Below, in pieces: positions 34,234 to 43,839 of a stretch of DNA of 64,000 nucleotides. The stretch is from CBDAPI01 sp965248635 (GTDB lineage Bacteria; Acidobacteriota; UBA6911; RPQK01; CBDAPI01). Where the stretch lies: assembly GCA_965248635.1 (NCBI GenBank), contig OZ252114.1, forward strand, positions 1,736,001 through 1,800,000, in the 5' to 3' direction. Positions within the stretch are counted from its first letter, which is position 1, and each line of letters starts with the position of its first letter. A model generated the notes under the pieces. The model made no database searches. It was given only the letters and a program-made list of their open reading frames with translations, and was not told the DNA's origin. Both the position numbers and the translations under genes were made by a program.

Positions 34234-35634
34234 ATGGCCAGGAAATGGAAGCGTCTCAACAGCCTGGGCCCCGGCTTGCTCGTCCTCGGCGGGTCCGTCG
34301 CAGTGACCCTTCTGTCGGGCTCCTTCCACTACGGAGAGGGCCACGCCGAGCGGCCAATTCTCTGGTTCCTGCTGGCCTATTTCGTGATCTGGCTGGGACT
34401 CTTCCACGCCGTCCGTCGGGTCAGAAGGAGAACCGGTGTCTCGGTGGCTGTGATTCTCCTCATCGGCTTCTTGAGTCGAATCGTCCTGCTCCCATCCAAC
34501 CTGATTCAGGAAAATGATGTCTACCGTTATGTTTTTGACGGTCAGAACCTGCTCGGTGGAGAGAACCCTTACCGCTTGTCCCCGACCGAGACCCGGCATG
34601 ATCCGAACCACCCGCTGAGTGACGATCTGAGAGGCCCTGAAGCTTCTCTGGTTCTCGAGCGCATCGGTTTCCCCGAGGTCCCAACCGTTTACCCTCCGGC
34701 GGCCCTGACCACTTTCGCCCTGGGTGTCCTCATCAGGGGATGGGACTGGAGAGGACTGAGATTTCTTTTTCTGGTGATCGATCTGCTCGTCATTCTCGTT
34801 CTTTTGCGGGTTCAACGGTCGTTGGGTGTGGCTCGTGAATGGATTGTCCTGTACGCCTGGAACCCTCTGGTCCTGAAGGAGGTAGCCAATTCAGTCCATC
34901 TGGATGTGCTTCTCTGCCTGCTCCTGGCACTGTTGATTCTGGTGCTCACAACTTCGAGGGGAAGACGACTCACCCCGATACTGGCCGGGACTCTTCTCGG
35001 CCTGCTCACGCTGACCAAGCTGTATCCGCTCCTGCTGCTGCCAATTCTTGGTCTGTGGCTCTATCGCCGCTTTCAATCGGTGACTTCTGCTCTGGCCTGC
35101 GTGGGGGCGACAGGTATGGTCGTGGGTGCAGGCTATCTTCCTTTTCTGGGTGACGGAGTCCGGCCCCTTCTCCGGGGTCTCTCCATTTACGGTCAGTACT
35201 GGGTCATGAACGAAGGTGCATTCTCTGTGCTGAGTCTGGTGACCGACCAGGCCAGGGTTGTTATGTTCGCTACCATTGCTCTTCTCTCTCTCCTGATTGC
35301 CTGGAGATTTGCCCTTCCAGAGGGCCGGAATCTGGTCATGGCTGCCCAGTTGGTTCTGCTCTTGTGGCTGCTGCTGATCCCAACCCCCTATCCCTGGTAT
35401 TCGCTTCCCCTGCTGGCGCTGGCCTGTCTCGGTCCTGACTCTGCTGCTGGACGGACCACACTTGGACTGTCTCTGCTGCTGTCCCTCTATTATCTGAGCT
35501 TCTTTTTCGAGTACCGTGAGTCGCCGGAATGGCTTTGGGTGCTGACCCGCAGCATCGAACACGCCGGAATCTGGGGATGCTTTCTCTTAGCAGCCCGTGG
35601 GACTTCCACCAACCGGCCGGCCTGGAGGCACTAG
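34234..35634 (+). CDS. Polytopic glycosyltransferase, GT87/DUF2029-like
   Basis: 466 residues with about 11-12 transmembrane helices. The first large loop carries NDVYRYVFDGQNLLGGENPY (about residues 90-110), the acidic Asp motif typical of polyprenyl-phosphate-dependent GT-C enzymes. The later part is hydrophobic (LGLLTLTKLYPLLLLPIL; PTPYPWYSLPLLAL). It probably transfers mannose or a related sugar from a lipid carrier on the outer face of the membrane; the acceptor is unknown. It overlaps the convergent YncE gene by 4 bp. Confidence 0.8.
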   Translation: MARKWKRLNSLGPGLLVLGGSVAVTLLSGSFHYGEGHAERPILWFLLAYFVIWLGLFHAVRRVRRRTGVSVAVILLIGFLSRIVLLPSNLIQENDVYRYVFDGQNLLGGENPYRLSPTETRHDPNHPLSDDLRGPEASLVLERIGFPEVPTVYPPAALTTFALGVLIRGWDWRGLRFLFLVIDLLVILVLLRVQRSLGVAREWIVLYAWNPLVLKEVANSVHLDVLLCLLLALLILVLTTSRGRRLTPILAGTLLGLLTLTKLYPLLLLPILGLWLYRRFQSVTSALACVGATGMVVGAGYLPFLGDGVRPLLRGLSIYGQYWVMNEGAFSVLSLVTDQARVVMFATIALLSLLIAWRFALPEGRNLVMAAQLVLLLWLLLIPTPYPWYSLPLLALACLGPDSAAGRTTLGLSLLLSLYYLSFFFEYRESPEWLWVLTRSIEHAGIWGCFLLAARGTSTNRPAWRH

Positions 35635-36605
35635 TGAAGCTCGAACACAAACAACCGGTTGGCTTTCTCTGCGGTTACGAAGGCGTAGCGTCCATCCGGG
35701 GTGACGTCCACGTCAATGGCCCCCTTCCCAACCGGGAAACTGCCAATTTTCTCCACATCCGGGCTGAATACGGAAACCGTGTTGTCGCCCGATTCGACCA
35801 CAAACACGCGTCCGCTCGAGTCTACATCGAGGGAAAAGGGTCGGTTTCCGACCCGCACGCGGCGAACTTCTTCCAGGTCAAGGAGATCGATCACCGAGAG
35901 ATCATTGGTCTTTGAGTTCGTCACGTACAGGGTATTGCCGTCGGTTGACGTGCCCACGCCGGCTGGTTGCACACCCACCGGTATCTGTTTGATGACCTCT
36001 CTGGAGTTGGTATCGATGACCCATACGTCGTTGGAACCTGCGCAAGCCAGAAACAAGTAGTCGCCCAGCGGCGAAACAACCCCCGTGATGGGTGTGACTC
36101 CGACCGTAATCTCCTCGATGATTCGATGGGTTGAGGCGTCAATGACGTCCACTTTGCCATACTTGCCGGTGCCCCAGTTGGCGACAAACAAGAGCAGTCC
36201 CGAGGGAGAGGCGACTACATTTGCAGGTCTGCCTCCGACCTTGATGTCATCGATTACCTGATGCGACTTCGAGTCGATAACCTTGACCAGTCCGTTTTTC
36301 CTGTTGGTGACGAAGATCTTGTCTCCCGCAGAAGAAACCGCAATGCCGAGAGGTTCGTAGCCAGCGTAGAAACTCCCCGTAGCACGGAGGGTGTTCACAT
36401 CAATGATGGTAACTTCGTTGGAGGCAAAGGCAGTCACGAACAAAAACTGACCGTTCACGCTGAAAGCCGAAAAATGAGGTGCCTTGCCCACTTTCAGCTT
36501 GCCAACCGGTTTGGCCGAGAAAGCGTTCCCTGCAGGCAGGGCTGTTCCGGAGAGCAGAACCAGGGCCACTCCAACAAGACAGAATCGACTTCTTGAGTTT
36601 TTCAC
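35631..36605 (-). CDS. YncE-like beta-propeller protein, secreted
   Basis: 324 residues from a GTG at 36605, chosen because it overlaps the folD stop (GTGA), has GGAG 7 bp upstream and yields a good signal peptide (MKNSRSRFCLVGVALVLLSG). An ATG at 36638 inside folD is less likely. About seven YVTN-type blades follow, with repeated VIDxxSxxVI patterns such as VIDSKSHQVIDDIKVGG and VIDTNSREVIKQIPVGV. Such propellers bind ligands or surfaces; no enzymatic residues can be assigned. Confidence 0.87.
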   Translation of the reverse strand: MKNSRSRFCLVGVALVLLSGTALPAGNAFSAKPVGKLKVGKAPHFSAFSVNGQFLFVTAFASNEVTIIDVNTLRATGSFYAGYEPLGIAVSSAGDKIFVTNRKNGLVKVIDSKSHQVIDDIKVGGRPANVVASPSGLLLFVANWGTGKYGKVDVIDASTHRIIEEITVGVTPITGVVSPLGDYLFLACAGSNDVWVIDTNSREVIKQIPVGVQPAGVGTSTDGNTLYVTNSKTNDLSVIDLLDLEEVRRVRVGNRPFSLDVDSSGRVFVVESGDNTVSVFSPDVEKIGSFPVGKGAIDVDVTPDGRYAFVTAEKANRLFVFELH

Positions 36606-37552
36606 AGTAAACTCCGTTTTGACTGACCTCGGCGCCATTCACAGGCAAGTACCGTATTCCTCATGAGCTGAGCTATCGTGAGAGGCCCCACTCCGCCCGG
36701 AACGGGGGTGATGGCTCCCGCTAGGCCCATGGCCTGCATCGGATGAACATCTCCAACCAGGCAGGAACCTCTCTTGCGGAAAGTCTCCAGACGTTTCGGG
36801 TCCTCCCCGAACAGATGTCGAACCTGACTCAGAGTTTCAGCGCGGTTCATTCCAACGTCAATCACGGTAGCGCCCGGTTTGATGAAGTCTCCTGTCACCA
36901 GCCCAGCCCTGCCCACTGCCGCGACCAGGATGTCGGCCTGGGAGCTTACTTTCGGGAGATCGCGAGTTCTGGAATGACAGAGAGTCACCGTGCAGTGCTC
37001 TCGTAGAAGGAGGAGCGCCAGGGGTTTGCCCACTATGTTACTGCGGCCGATGACCACGGCCCTTTCCCCGACCAGGGGTATTCTTTCGCGTCTCAGTATC
37101 TCCAGAATTCCGGCCGGTGTGCAGGGCACGAAGGAGGGCTTTCCGGTGCACAACTTCCCCACGTTAACAGGGTGAAACCCGTCGACATCTTTGGCCGGAT
37201 GGACGGAATGGAGGATCCGGTCTGCTTCAATGTGGTGCGGCAGAGGAAGCTGGACAAGGATTCCGTCGATGTGATCGGACTGGTTCAACTGTCCAATGGC
37301 GGAAAGGAGGTCGCGCGTCGACACACACTCCGGAAGGTTCACCTGCTCGGAGTGAATTCCGAGTTCCTCACAGGCACTGGTCTTGTTTCGAACATAGACT
37401 TGAGAGGCAGGATTGTTGCCCACGAGGACCGCAGCCAGTCCGGGTTGAAATCCTCGTGCAGAGAGCCTTCCAACCTGTTCGTCGACTTCCTGTTTGATGT
37501 CCCGAGCAATCTTCTTCCCGTCGATGAGACGGGTCTGAACTTGAGTTGGCAT
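36602..37552 (-). CDS. folD: Methylenetetrahydrofolate dehydrogenase/cyclohydrolase
   Basis: 316 residues. Bifunctional one-carbon enzyme. The active-site YVRNKTSACEELGI (family YxxxK) and QLPLPHHI, DVDGFHP, VVIGRSNIVGKPLALLLL and TPVPGGVGPLTIAQLM blocks are all present. About 25 residues longer than typical, with a basic tail. The stop overlaps the GTG of the propeller gene. Upstream lies the hairpin repeat of 37.6 kb. Confidence 0.96.
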   Translation of the reverse strand: MPTQVQTRLIDGKKIARDIKQEVDEQVGRLSARGFQPGLAAVLVGNNPASQVYVRNKTSACEELGIHSEQVNLPECVSTRDLLSAIGQLNQSDHIDGILVQLPLPHHIEADRILHSVHPAKDVDGFHPVNVGKLCTGKPSFVPCTPAGILEILRRERIPLVGERAVVIGRSNIVGKPLALLLLREHCTVTLCHSRTRDLPKVSSQADILVAAVGRAGLVTGDFIKPGATVIDVGMNRAETLSQVRHLFGEDPKRLETFRKRGSCLVGDVHPMQAMGLAGAITPVPGGVGPLTIAQLMRNTVLACEWRRGQSKRSLL

Positions 37553-37605
37553 GACTTGTGGATCTTATCAGAAAGGGTCTCCGGGTTCCGAGTTCCGGAG
37601 GTCTT

Positions 37606-37732
37606 GAGAGTGGGAGGGCCTCAGGGCGGGAAAGCGGGAGAGGGCTCAGGGCTCCGGCCGGGAATTTAAACGTTCTCCGCCCTGAGTCCCCTTCGGCTCT
37701 CGGAATCCACCACCAGAGTTCCTCCCACTCTC
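37606..37732. repeat. Long hairpin repeat with ATTTAAACG loop, copy 3
   Basis: Outer arms GAGAGTGGGAGG (37606-37617) and CCTCCCACTCTC (37721-37732), inner arms CTCAGGGCGG (37620-37629) and CCGCCCTGAG (37677-37686). The loop region contains GGCCGGGAATTTAAACGTTC, the same core as copies 1 and 2. Period-7 units flank it on both sides (37579-37599 and 37735-37755). Confidence 0.85.
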
Positions 37733-37756
37733 TCAATCCTGGAATCTGGAATCGAA

Positions 37757-39845
37757 CTACTCAGTCCCGCCGTCCTCTCCCGCGCTCGAGCCGTAAAGAT
37801 TCTGGTAAGTCAGGTAGTTTCCCAGGACTTTCAGCACATAGAGCTTGGTTTCACGGAAGCCGATATTTGCAATAAAGTGTTCAGGCTCCGACTGGCTGCC
37901 TTTTGCCGCCCAGCGTTTCGCGTTGGAACTCCCTCCGTTGTATGCGGCTAGAGCCCGTTCCTTCGAATCGCCGTGCTCCTTCAGCAGCTTTTTCAGGTGG
38001 TAGGCTCCCAGGCGGATGGACACGTCCGGTCGGTAAAGATCGGCAGCGGTCGGAGGAGACATGGAGAGTTCCTCTGCAAGGCGCCGGGCCGGGCTCTCCA
38101 GGAACTGCATGAGACCCCGGGCTGATGCCACCGACTTGGCTCCGGGGTCGAAGCGGCTTTCCTGATAGATGACAGCCAGCAGCAGGTGGGGGTCGACCTG
38201 GCTCCTCAGGCCTTCCTTTTGAATCAGTGACCAGTAGTGCCTGGGGTAGACCAGTTCCTGAACGGGTTCGGGAAGCTGGTCGGGCCAGGTTCCTCGAAAG
38301 CGGGAGTTCAGCAGCCGTTCTGCTGCCAGCAATGACTCCCGGGGTAATCCACCCTGGTCGGAATAGAAGGCCAGATTGAACAAGTAGGCATCTACATTCG
38401 GAAAGGCCTTGGGGCCCGCTCGTTTGATGGCCCGGGCAGCCTCGCTCGTCAATCCCAGGAAGAGCAACTCCTGCACCCGGGTGAGCGCTTGAGGGCGTTG
38501 GGTCGGAACCTCCTTCGCGAAATGCATCCAGTGCCCTCTCCTCCTCCCCGGTTCGGATCAGGCACAGCCCTTTGAAGTACTGGATCTCCTCCATGGTAAC
38601 GCCGGAAGGAAGCCTGCGGGAGCTCAGCTTGTCGAGATGGGACAAGTGCTGAAGTGTCTCCTGGTAGCGTTGCTGTTCAACATAGAGTCGGGTCAGGTAG
38701 TAGTGGAACTGGTTACGCTCGGATGCTTTGACTGTTTGCAGGGCCTGAAGAGCTGTTCTCTCGGCTTTCTCGTCGTCCTCCAGCCAGCGATAGCTGTCGG
38801 CCAGGTTGTAGTAAACGCGGGCAGCTCGTCGATTGGTCGGATGGGCCGCCAGAAATTCCCGGTATTCCCGGGCAGCCGAGGGATAGCTGAGTTTTCGAAG
38901 GGCGGTGTTGCCGGCCTGGTACTTGCAGAAGATGCCCCAGTCTGAAGCTGGAAACTGATTGTAGCACTGGAGGTAACTCTCAAAGGCCTTCTCCAACTGG
39001 CCGTCAAACACGTAACTTCTCGCCAGCAGATATCGATACTGCGGAGCAGAGAGGCTCTTCGGATACTTGTCCAACAGGTATTTGAAGTAGTCGCGTGCCA
39101 GGCGAGTATGCCGATTGTTCATGAGGACCCTGCCTCGCTGGCGAAGTCCCGACTCGGATGACCTGGAAGGAGGCTGGAGCTCATGCAGCTCAAGAGTCGC
39201 CTTCAGAGCTGCATCATCCTGCTCGTTTTTCTTGATCAGGTTCCGAAGATCCTTGATGGCTTCCCCCGGCTGATTCCTGGGCAGGTGCAGTCGCGCGTGT
39301 TCCAGCGCGGCCCTGCGAGCGTGAGATCCGGCTCCTGCCCTCCACACACGGTTGTACCATTCAAGGGCCTGGTCGAGTTCCTTCTCCTTCTTCAAAGAGT
39401 CTGCGTAGGCAAGGGCCCACTCAGACCACGAAGGGTGCCCTGGATAATGTTTCAGGAAGTCCTTGAGTTCGGATCTCCATTCTCCGAATGGTCTCTCTTG
39501 TCTTGCTTCCACCCGCGCCTGCAGAATCGAATCACCCAGAAGGGACTTCCTCCAGTCGAGTACCGACAGCAGGGCTTCGCCTTCGCGGCTATGGCCCGAC
39601 TCGATCAACAAGCGGGCCTTCAAGTAGGCCAGACCGTTCAGCCGAAAGAGCTCCGGATGGTTCTTCTCATGCTTCGCCAGCAGATCCAGGGCGGTTTCCG
39701 GATCCCCGGCAGCCCGGGCGGCGCGAACACTTGGCATCGGGTTCTCGGCGGCGACGGGGACAAGAAACAAGAACAGGAGACCGATGATTTGAAGCACACA
39801 AGTATTATAGGAATCAGACCGACGCCCGGGGGTGAGAGCGCTCAT
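37757..39845 (-). pseudogene. Soluble lytic transglycosylase (Slt-like), frameshifted
   Basis: About 695 residues if repaired. An N-terminal leader is followed by a long TPR-like superhelix (about 50-450; for example RLARDYFKYLLDKYPKS) and a C-terminal SLT domain with catalytic Glu in YQESRFDPGAKS and the ARGLMQF and AAYNGGSSNAKRW blocks. The frame breaks at 38509-38513 in CCTCC: one base fewer would join RALDAFRE to VPTQRPQALTRVQ. It cleaves peptidoglycan to anhydroMurNAc products in the periplasm. The start is uncertain: ATG 39845, or GTG 39797 just before the hydrophobic stretch. Confidence 0.85.
39804..39809 (-). promoter_or_regulatory. Candidate -10 box for slt
   Basis: On the minus strand a perfect TATAAT ends 6 bp before the GTG at 39797, the spacing expected for leaderless initiation at that GTG. 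No good -35 box is seen. Confidence 0.35.
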
Positions 39846-39881
39846 ATATTGAAATGCGTCCGCGGGCCTCAATGTTGCCTG

Positions 39882-41171
39882 TCAGGGATAAATCCGATGG
39901 AGCATTCTCGGAAAGGGGATGGTCTCTCGGATGTGCTTTAGTCCGCAGATCCAGGCCACGACTCTCTCGATCCCCATTCCGAACCCTGAGTGAGGGACGC
40001 TGCCATAACGGCGCAGATCGAGGTACCAGCGAAACGCATCTTCGGGCAGTTCGTGTTCCCTGATCCTTTGCTCGAGCAGTTCCAGGTCATGAACCCGCTG
40101 GCTGCCCCCTACGATTTCTCCATAGCCTTCAGGAGCCAGCATGTCCATGCACAGGGCGAGGCTCGGATCCTTCGGGTCCGGCTGCATGTAAAAAGCTTTG
40201 ACCTCAGCCGGGTATCGATGCACGATCACAGGCTTCTCAAACCCTTCTGAGATGACGGTTTCATCACCGCTGCCAAAATCTGAACCGCGAGGCGTTTCCG
40301 TTCCCTCTCGCTTCAGGATGTCAAAAGCCTCGGCATAACTGATCCGAGGGAAGGGAGGAACGACTCGGTTCAAGATTTCGGTGTCTCTCTCCAATGTCTC
40401 CAGTTCCGGGACGCGCTTCTCCAGCACCTGCTGAACAATGTAGGAGACATATTCTTCGGTCAGTACCATGAGGTCATCCAGGTCGGCGAATGCAACCTCC
40501 GGTTCGACCATCCAGAACTCCGTCAGGTGACGACGGGTCTTCGACTTCTCCGCGCGAAAAGTGGGTCCAAAGCAGTAGGTCTTGCCCAGTGAGGCACAGG
40601 TAGCTTCGTTGTAGAGCTGACCGCTCTGCGAGAGGTAGGCCAGCTCGCCGAAATAGTCAAGTTCGAACAGAGTGGTCGTCCCTTCACATGCCGCCGGCGT
40701 CAGTATCGGGGTATCGACCAGAGTGAATCCGTTGTTATCCAGATAGTCTCTCGCAGCGCGTATGATCTCGCTCCGAATCCGCAGGACTGCATGTTGACGT
40801 GTGGAACGAATCCAGAGGTGGCGGTGCTCCATGAGAAAGGAGGTGCCGTGTTCCTTGGGAGTGATCGGATAGGGCGCGGCCTTGTGAACAATGCGGAGGT
40901 GCGCAACATCCAATTCAAACCCACCCGGAGCCCGGGCATCTTTCCGGACTTCCCCCGTCACTTCAACCGATGATTCCTGGGTGAGGGAATCGGCTGCTGA
41001 AAAGACTTCTTCAGAAACATTGCCCGCGAAGACCACGGCCTGAACCGTTCCAGTCCCGTCCCGGATCAAGAGAAAGCGAAGCTTACCTTTGTCGGTTCGG
41101 TTGTAGACCCACCCTCTGACAGTGACACTGCTCCCAACCTGTGTTCCCAGATCCCCTGCGTGTACGCGCAT
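39882..41171 (-). CDS. asnS: Asparaginyl-tRNA synthetase
   Basis: 429 residues, class IIb. N-terminal OB-fold anticodon domain (VTVRGWVYNRTDKGKLRFL), then the catalytic domain: motif 2 FGPTFRAEKSKTRRHLTEFW and motif 3 SGFGMGIERVVAWICGL. YPAEVKAFYMQPDP and the C-terminal RETIPFPRMLHRIYP favour AsnRS over AspRS, whose class differs in these blocks. It charges tRNA-Asn. The slt gene follows on the same strand. Confidence 0.93.
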   Translation of the reverse strand: MRVHAGDLGTQVGSSVTVRGWVYNRTDKGKLRFLLIRDGTGTVQAVVFAGNVSEEVFSAADSLTQESSVEVTGEVRKDARAPGGFELDVAHLRIVHKAAPYPITPKEHGTSFLMEHRHLWIRSTRQHAVLRIRSEIIRAARDYLDNNGFTLVDTPILTPAACEGTTTLFELDYFGELAYLSQSGQLYNEATCASLGKTYCFGPTFRAEKSKTRRHLTEFWMVEPEVAFADLDDLMVLTEEYVSYIVQQVLEKRVPELETLERDTEILNRVVPPFPRISYAEAFDILKREGTETPRGSDFGSGDETVISEGFEKPVIVHRYPAEVKAFYMQPDPKDPSLALCMDMLAPEGYGEIVGGSQRVHDLELLEQRIREHELPEDAFRWYLDLRRYGSVPHSGFGMGIERVVAWICGLKHIRETIPFPRMLHRIYP

Positions 41172-41257
41172 CCTGGTACCGTCAGCGATGGTCCCGGCAT
41201 CGCAGTCCCTCTCGTCGCAGCCTCACCTGGCAGGGCTCACCGCCAACGTTTAACCTG

Positions 41258-42265
41258 TCAACGATTGGCCAGTTCCGACTCAACAAGCCGTTGGATTACC
41301 GGGAAATCCCCCAGAAAATCAAGCGAAAGGAGAGTCCGGTGGAGCGAGCCGGGCATGTACTGTTCGTAAATGAAATTCTCGCGTACGACAACCTGATAGC
41401 CAAAGGTACCCAGGGCCTTGAACAGTCTCTGAACGACCATCAGGTGAAACTGTTTTTGGAACTGGTCCCGGGTTGCCTCCAGTCCTGCATTTTTCAAAAA
41501 GTAGTCCAGGTACTCATCGACTTCCCGGGCCGGCAACTCGCAGGAGTCTTTGAGCAAGGAGGCCAGGTCGTAGGAAGCCGGGCCCCAGCGGGCATCCTGA
41601 AAGTCGATCACGTGCAATCGGTCCCTGAGCAACATCAGGTTCCTGACGTGATAATCGCGGTGACAAAGAACGCGGGGAAGCGCGGACAATTCCAGGGCAA
41701 TGCGATCGCATTCTTCCTGGAGCCCGGAGAAACTCGGTTCCTCGAACTGACGGTAATTCCCCAGGTAATGTCTGCGAAAGAAAGCAAACTCCCAGTCCAG
41801 CTTTTCCCGGTCAAAGGCCAGGCTGGCTGCTTCATAGCCGGGCAGGACGCGACGGCTGCCCCGACTCTGGATGCGGAGGATGTGGTCGATAGCTTCTCTG
41901 ATTCGCTCCTGTCTCTGCCGGGGAGTGGCCGTCATCAGGTACTCCTGCAGGGTTAAATTGCCCAGATCTTCCTGAAGGACGATTCCCAGTTCACCGTCCA
42001 GGTCCAGAATCCTGGGAACCGGCACCTCGATTGAGGTCAGCAGGTCGTAAATCTGCTTGTAATTGAAATTCTCAGGATCAAAGGGTTCAGGGTAGGCCGC
42101 CAGGACGAAAGAGTCCCGTGAATCGGAAGTGTAGCGAAAGTACTGCCGCATGGAGGCATCGCCAATCAGCTTGGCGACACGGAAATGGTTGAAACCGGGT
42201 TGAAATTGACGGCGGACGTAGGCCATGAGCCGCTGTTGGATAGGTGGGAACTCTTTTGAGGTCAT
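41258..42265 (-). CDS. AmgK-like amino-sugar kinase (aminoglycoside-phosphotransferase fold)
   Basis: 335 residues from the ATG at 42265, which overlaps the stop of the nucleotidyltransferase gene (ATGA). Motifs agree with AmgK, the MurNAc/GlcNAc anomeric kinase: GDASMRQYFRY near residue 35, catalytic HRDYHVRNLML (about 205), metal-binding IDFQDARWGPASYDLASLL. AmgK makes MurNAc-alpha-1-phosphate in the cell-wall recycling route that bypasses de novo synthesis. Pairing with a MurU-like gene supports this. The assignment is by motif and context. Confidence 0.82.
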   Translation of the reverse strand: MTSKEFPPIQQRLMAYVRRQFQPGFNHFRVAKLIGDASMRQYFRYTSDSRDSFVLAAYPEPFDPENFNYKQIYDLLTSIEVPVPRILDLDGELGIVLQEDLGNLTLQEYLMTATPRQRQERIREAIDHILRIQSRGSRRVLPGYEAASLAFDREKLDWEFAFFRRHYLGNYRQFEEPSFSGLQEECDRIALELSALPRVLCHRDYHVRNLMLLRDRLHVIDFQDARWGPASYDLASLLKDSCELPAREVDEYLDYFLKNAGLEATRDQFQKQFHLMVVQRLFKALGTFGYQVVVRENFIYEQYMPGSLHRTLLSLDFLGDFPVIQRLVESELANR

Positions 42266-43287
42266 TCCGGGCGTAAAGGCCAAACCAGGCAACCTTCCTC
42301 TTCTACCGGCTGAGTGACAGAGGAAGTAGGCCCTGGATCGATTCTTTGCGTGGCAATGACATCGCTCAACTGAGAGTGGTCAGGGATCCTCACGCCGGAG
42401 CAGATTATAGCATTGCTCACGATACAGTTCTTGCCGATCTCAGCCTCCTCCCAGAGTATGGAGTCCTGTATCTTCGACCCGGCCCCTATCAAGCATCCGC
42501 TTCCCGCTATCAGACCCGATTCGGCAGGTTGTTCCTTCTGCAGCGTCAACTCTCCGGCTCTTTTCCGGTGGAGCAGGAGAGAACCCTGCAGGTATCGCCA
42601 GGGCGTACTGCACTCAACCCAGAGGCTGCTGCTGACATATGCGAGAACCCGGGTCCCTTTCGCGATCAGCGACGGGTAAACATCTTTGACCAGGTCACTC
42701 CTGGCGGAGATTTCGCCCAGAACCTCGTGTTTCATGATCTGAATTCCGGTAAAGATGTAGGGCCTTCCCGGCCCTTGAGGCCCGAAACCCACTACCCGAC
42801 CGTCCACATCCAGGCGGACCGGATTGAAGGGAGATCCGGCCTCAAAGGGAACGACTACCAGTGTGACCAGTGCCTCCTCCCGGCAATGGAAGCTCACAAC
42901 ACTCGACAGTTCGAGATCGGAATAGATCTTCCCGTTGACCACCACAATATGATCAGCTTCGAGCCACTTTTCTGCCTGCCGCACCCCGCCGGCTGTACCC
43001 TGGATCTCCGCTTCCTCAGAAAACACAATCTCCACCGGTTTCCCCGCGTCAACACCGGGTCTCTTGTATTCCTGCAGGGCGGAGATCACAGTTTCGGGCA
43101 GATGGTGCAGATTCACGACGACTGCTGCAGGATTCAGTTTTGCGATCAGATCCATCGAATAGTGGATCAGGGGTCTGCCCAGAAAAGGCACTGCCGGCTT
43201 GGCTCGCAATCTGGTGAGGGGCAGGAGCCGCTTCCCCAGGCCAGCTGCCAGCACCATCGCGCTGATCCGGCTACTCTCAGGACGCAT
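42262..43287 (-). CDS. MurU-like NDP-sugar pyrophosphorylase
   Basis: 341 residues. Nucleotidyltransferase signature AMVLAAGLGKRLLPLT with the following RAKPAVPFLGRPLIHY; HHLPETV and GTAGGVRQAE continue the sugar-NTP transferase fold. The C-terminus (about 265-320) is a short left-handed beta-helix (SGCLIGAGSKIQDSILWEEA), which Pseudomonas MurU lacks. With the coupled AmgK-like gene the likely reaction is MurNAc-1-P + UTP to UDP-MurNAc; a mannose- or glucose-1-P enzyme remains possible. It overlaps the CYTH gene by 11 bp. Confidence 0.8.
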   Translation of the reverse strand: MRPESSRISAMVLAAGLGKRLLPLTRLRAKPAVPFLGRPLIHYSMDLIAKLNPAAVVVNLHHLPETVISALQEYKRPGVDAGKPVEIVFSEEAEIQGTAGGVRQAEKWLEADHIVVVNGKIYSDLELSSVVSFHCREEALVTLVVVPFEAGSPFNPVRLDVDGRVVGFGPQGPGRPYIFTGIQIMKHEVLGEISARSDLVKDVYPSLIAKGTRVLAYVSSSLWVECSTPWRYLQGSLLLHRKRAGELTLQKEQPAESGLIAGSGCLIGAGSKIQDSILWEEAEIGKNCIVSNAIICSGVRIPDHSQLSDVIATQRIDPGPTSSVTQPVEEEGCLVWPLRPE

Positions 43288-43828
43288 GCGTTACCCGCCC
43301 CAGGCCGGCTCTGGCGTACAGACTCACGTAGGACTCTTTGACCGCGTCCTGGAGATCGAGATCGAGCCGTCTGGCCGCCTCTCTGATCTGCGGCTCTCTT
43401 CCCTCGATTTCCAGAAAGAACCCAACCGGTGTCTGGTCCAGGCAGATTTCCACCTCCCCATCTTCCAAGGTCCAGGTTCGAATCTCCCGCTCCTTGGAGT
43501 AGAGGAACTGCGGGCGCAGGCCGAGCTGAGCCAGGATCTCTCTGGTTTCCTCCGGTTGCGTCACTTCGGTCTGGATCTCGGGGCGGCTCTTCAGAAGGGG
43601 GTCTTCTTCGATCTGGCCCTTGAAAGTGAGCAGGCTCGCGCCGGCGTAGGAGCGCAGACGCAGAGCACAGCCCGACTCTCGCAGCCTGTGGTCAGCGTAA
43701 TCAAAGAGGACATTGAGTTCGGTCTGGCTCTCCGTCTTCACGACGCTGCCCAGCTGTTCCAGCCTGCTCCGAACGGACCGAAAGCCCTCGAGGGTCAATC
43801 TCACTTTCAATTCTGTCTCGGTTGTCAT
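43277..43828 (-). CDS. CYTH domain protein (CyaB/thiamine-triphosphatase-like)
   Basis: 183 residues from the ATG at 43828; the longer frame enters the preceding DUF1343 gene. The defining ExExK motif is ETELKV at residues 3-8, followed by acidic and basic strands (ALRLRSYAG, LLTFKG, EIQTEVT, VEICLDQTPVGFFLEIEG) lining the tunnel. CYTH enzymes act on triphosphates (class IV adenylate cyclase, ThTPase, PPPase); which activity applies is not readable here. It is embedded in the amino-sugar recycling block. Confidence 0.85.
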   Translation of the reverse strand: MTTETELKVRLTLEGFRSVRSRLEQLGSVVKTESQTELNVLFDYADHRLRESGCALRLRSYAGASLLTFKGQIEEDPLLKSRPEIQTEVTQPEETREILAQLGLRPQFLYSKEREIRTWTLEDGEVEICLDQTPVGFFLEIEGREPQIREAARRLDLDLQDAVKESYVSLYARAGLGRVTHAS

Positions 43829-43839
43829 CGATTGCTGAT

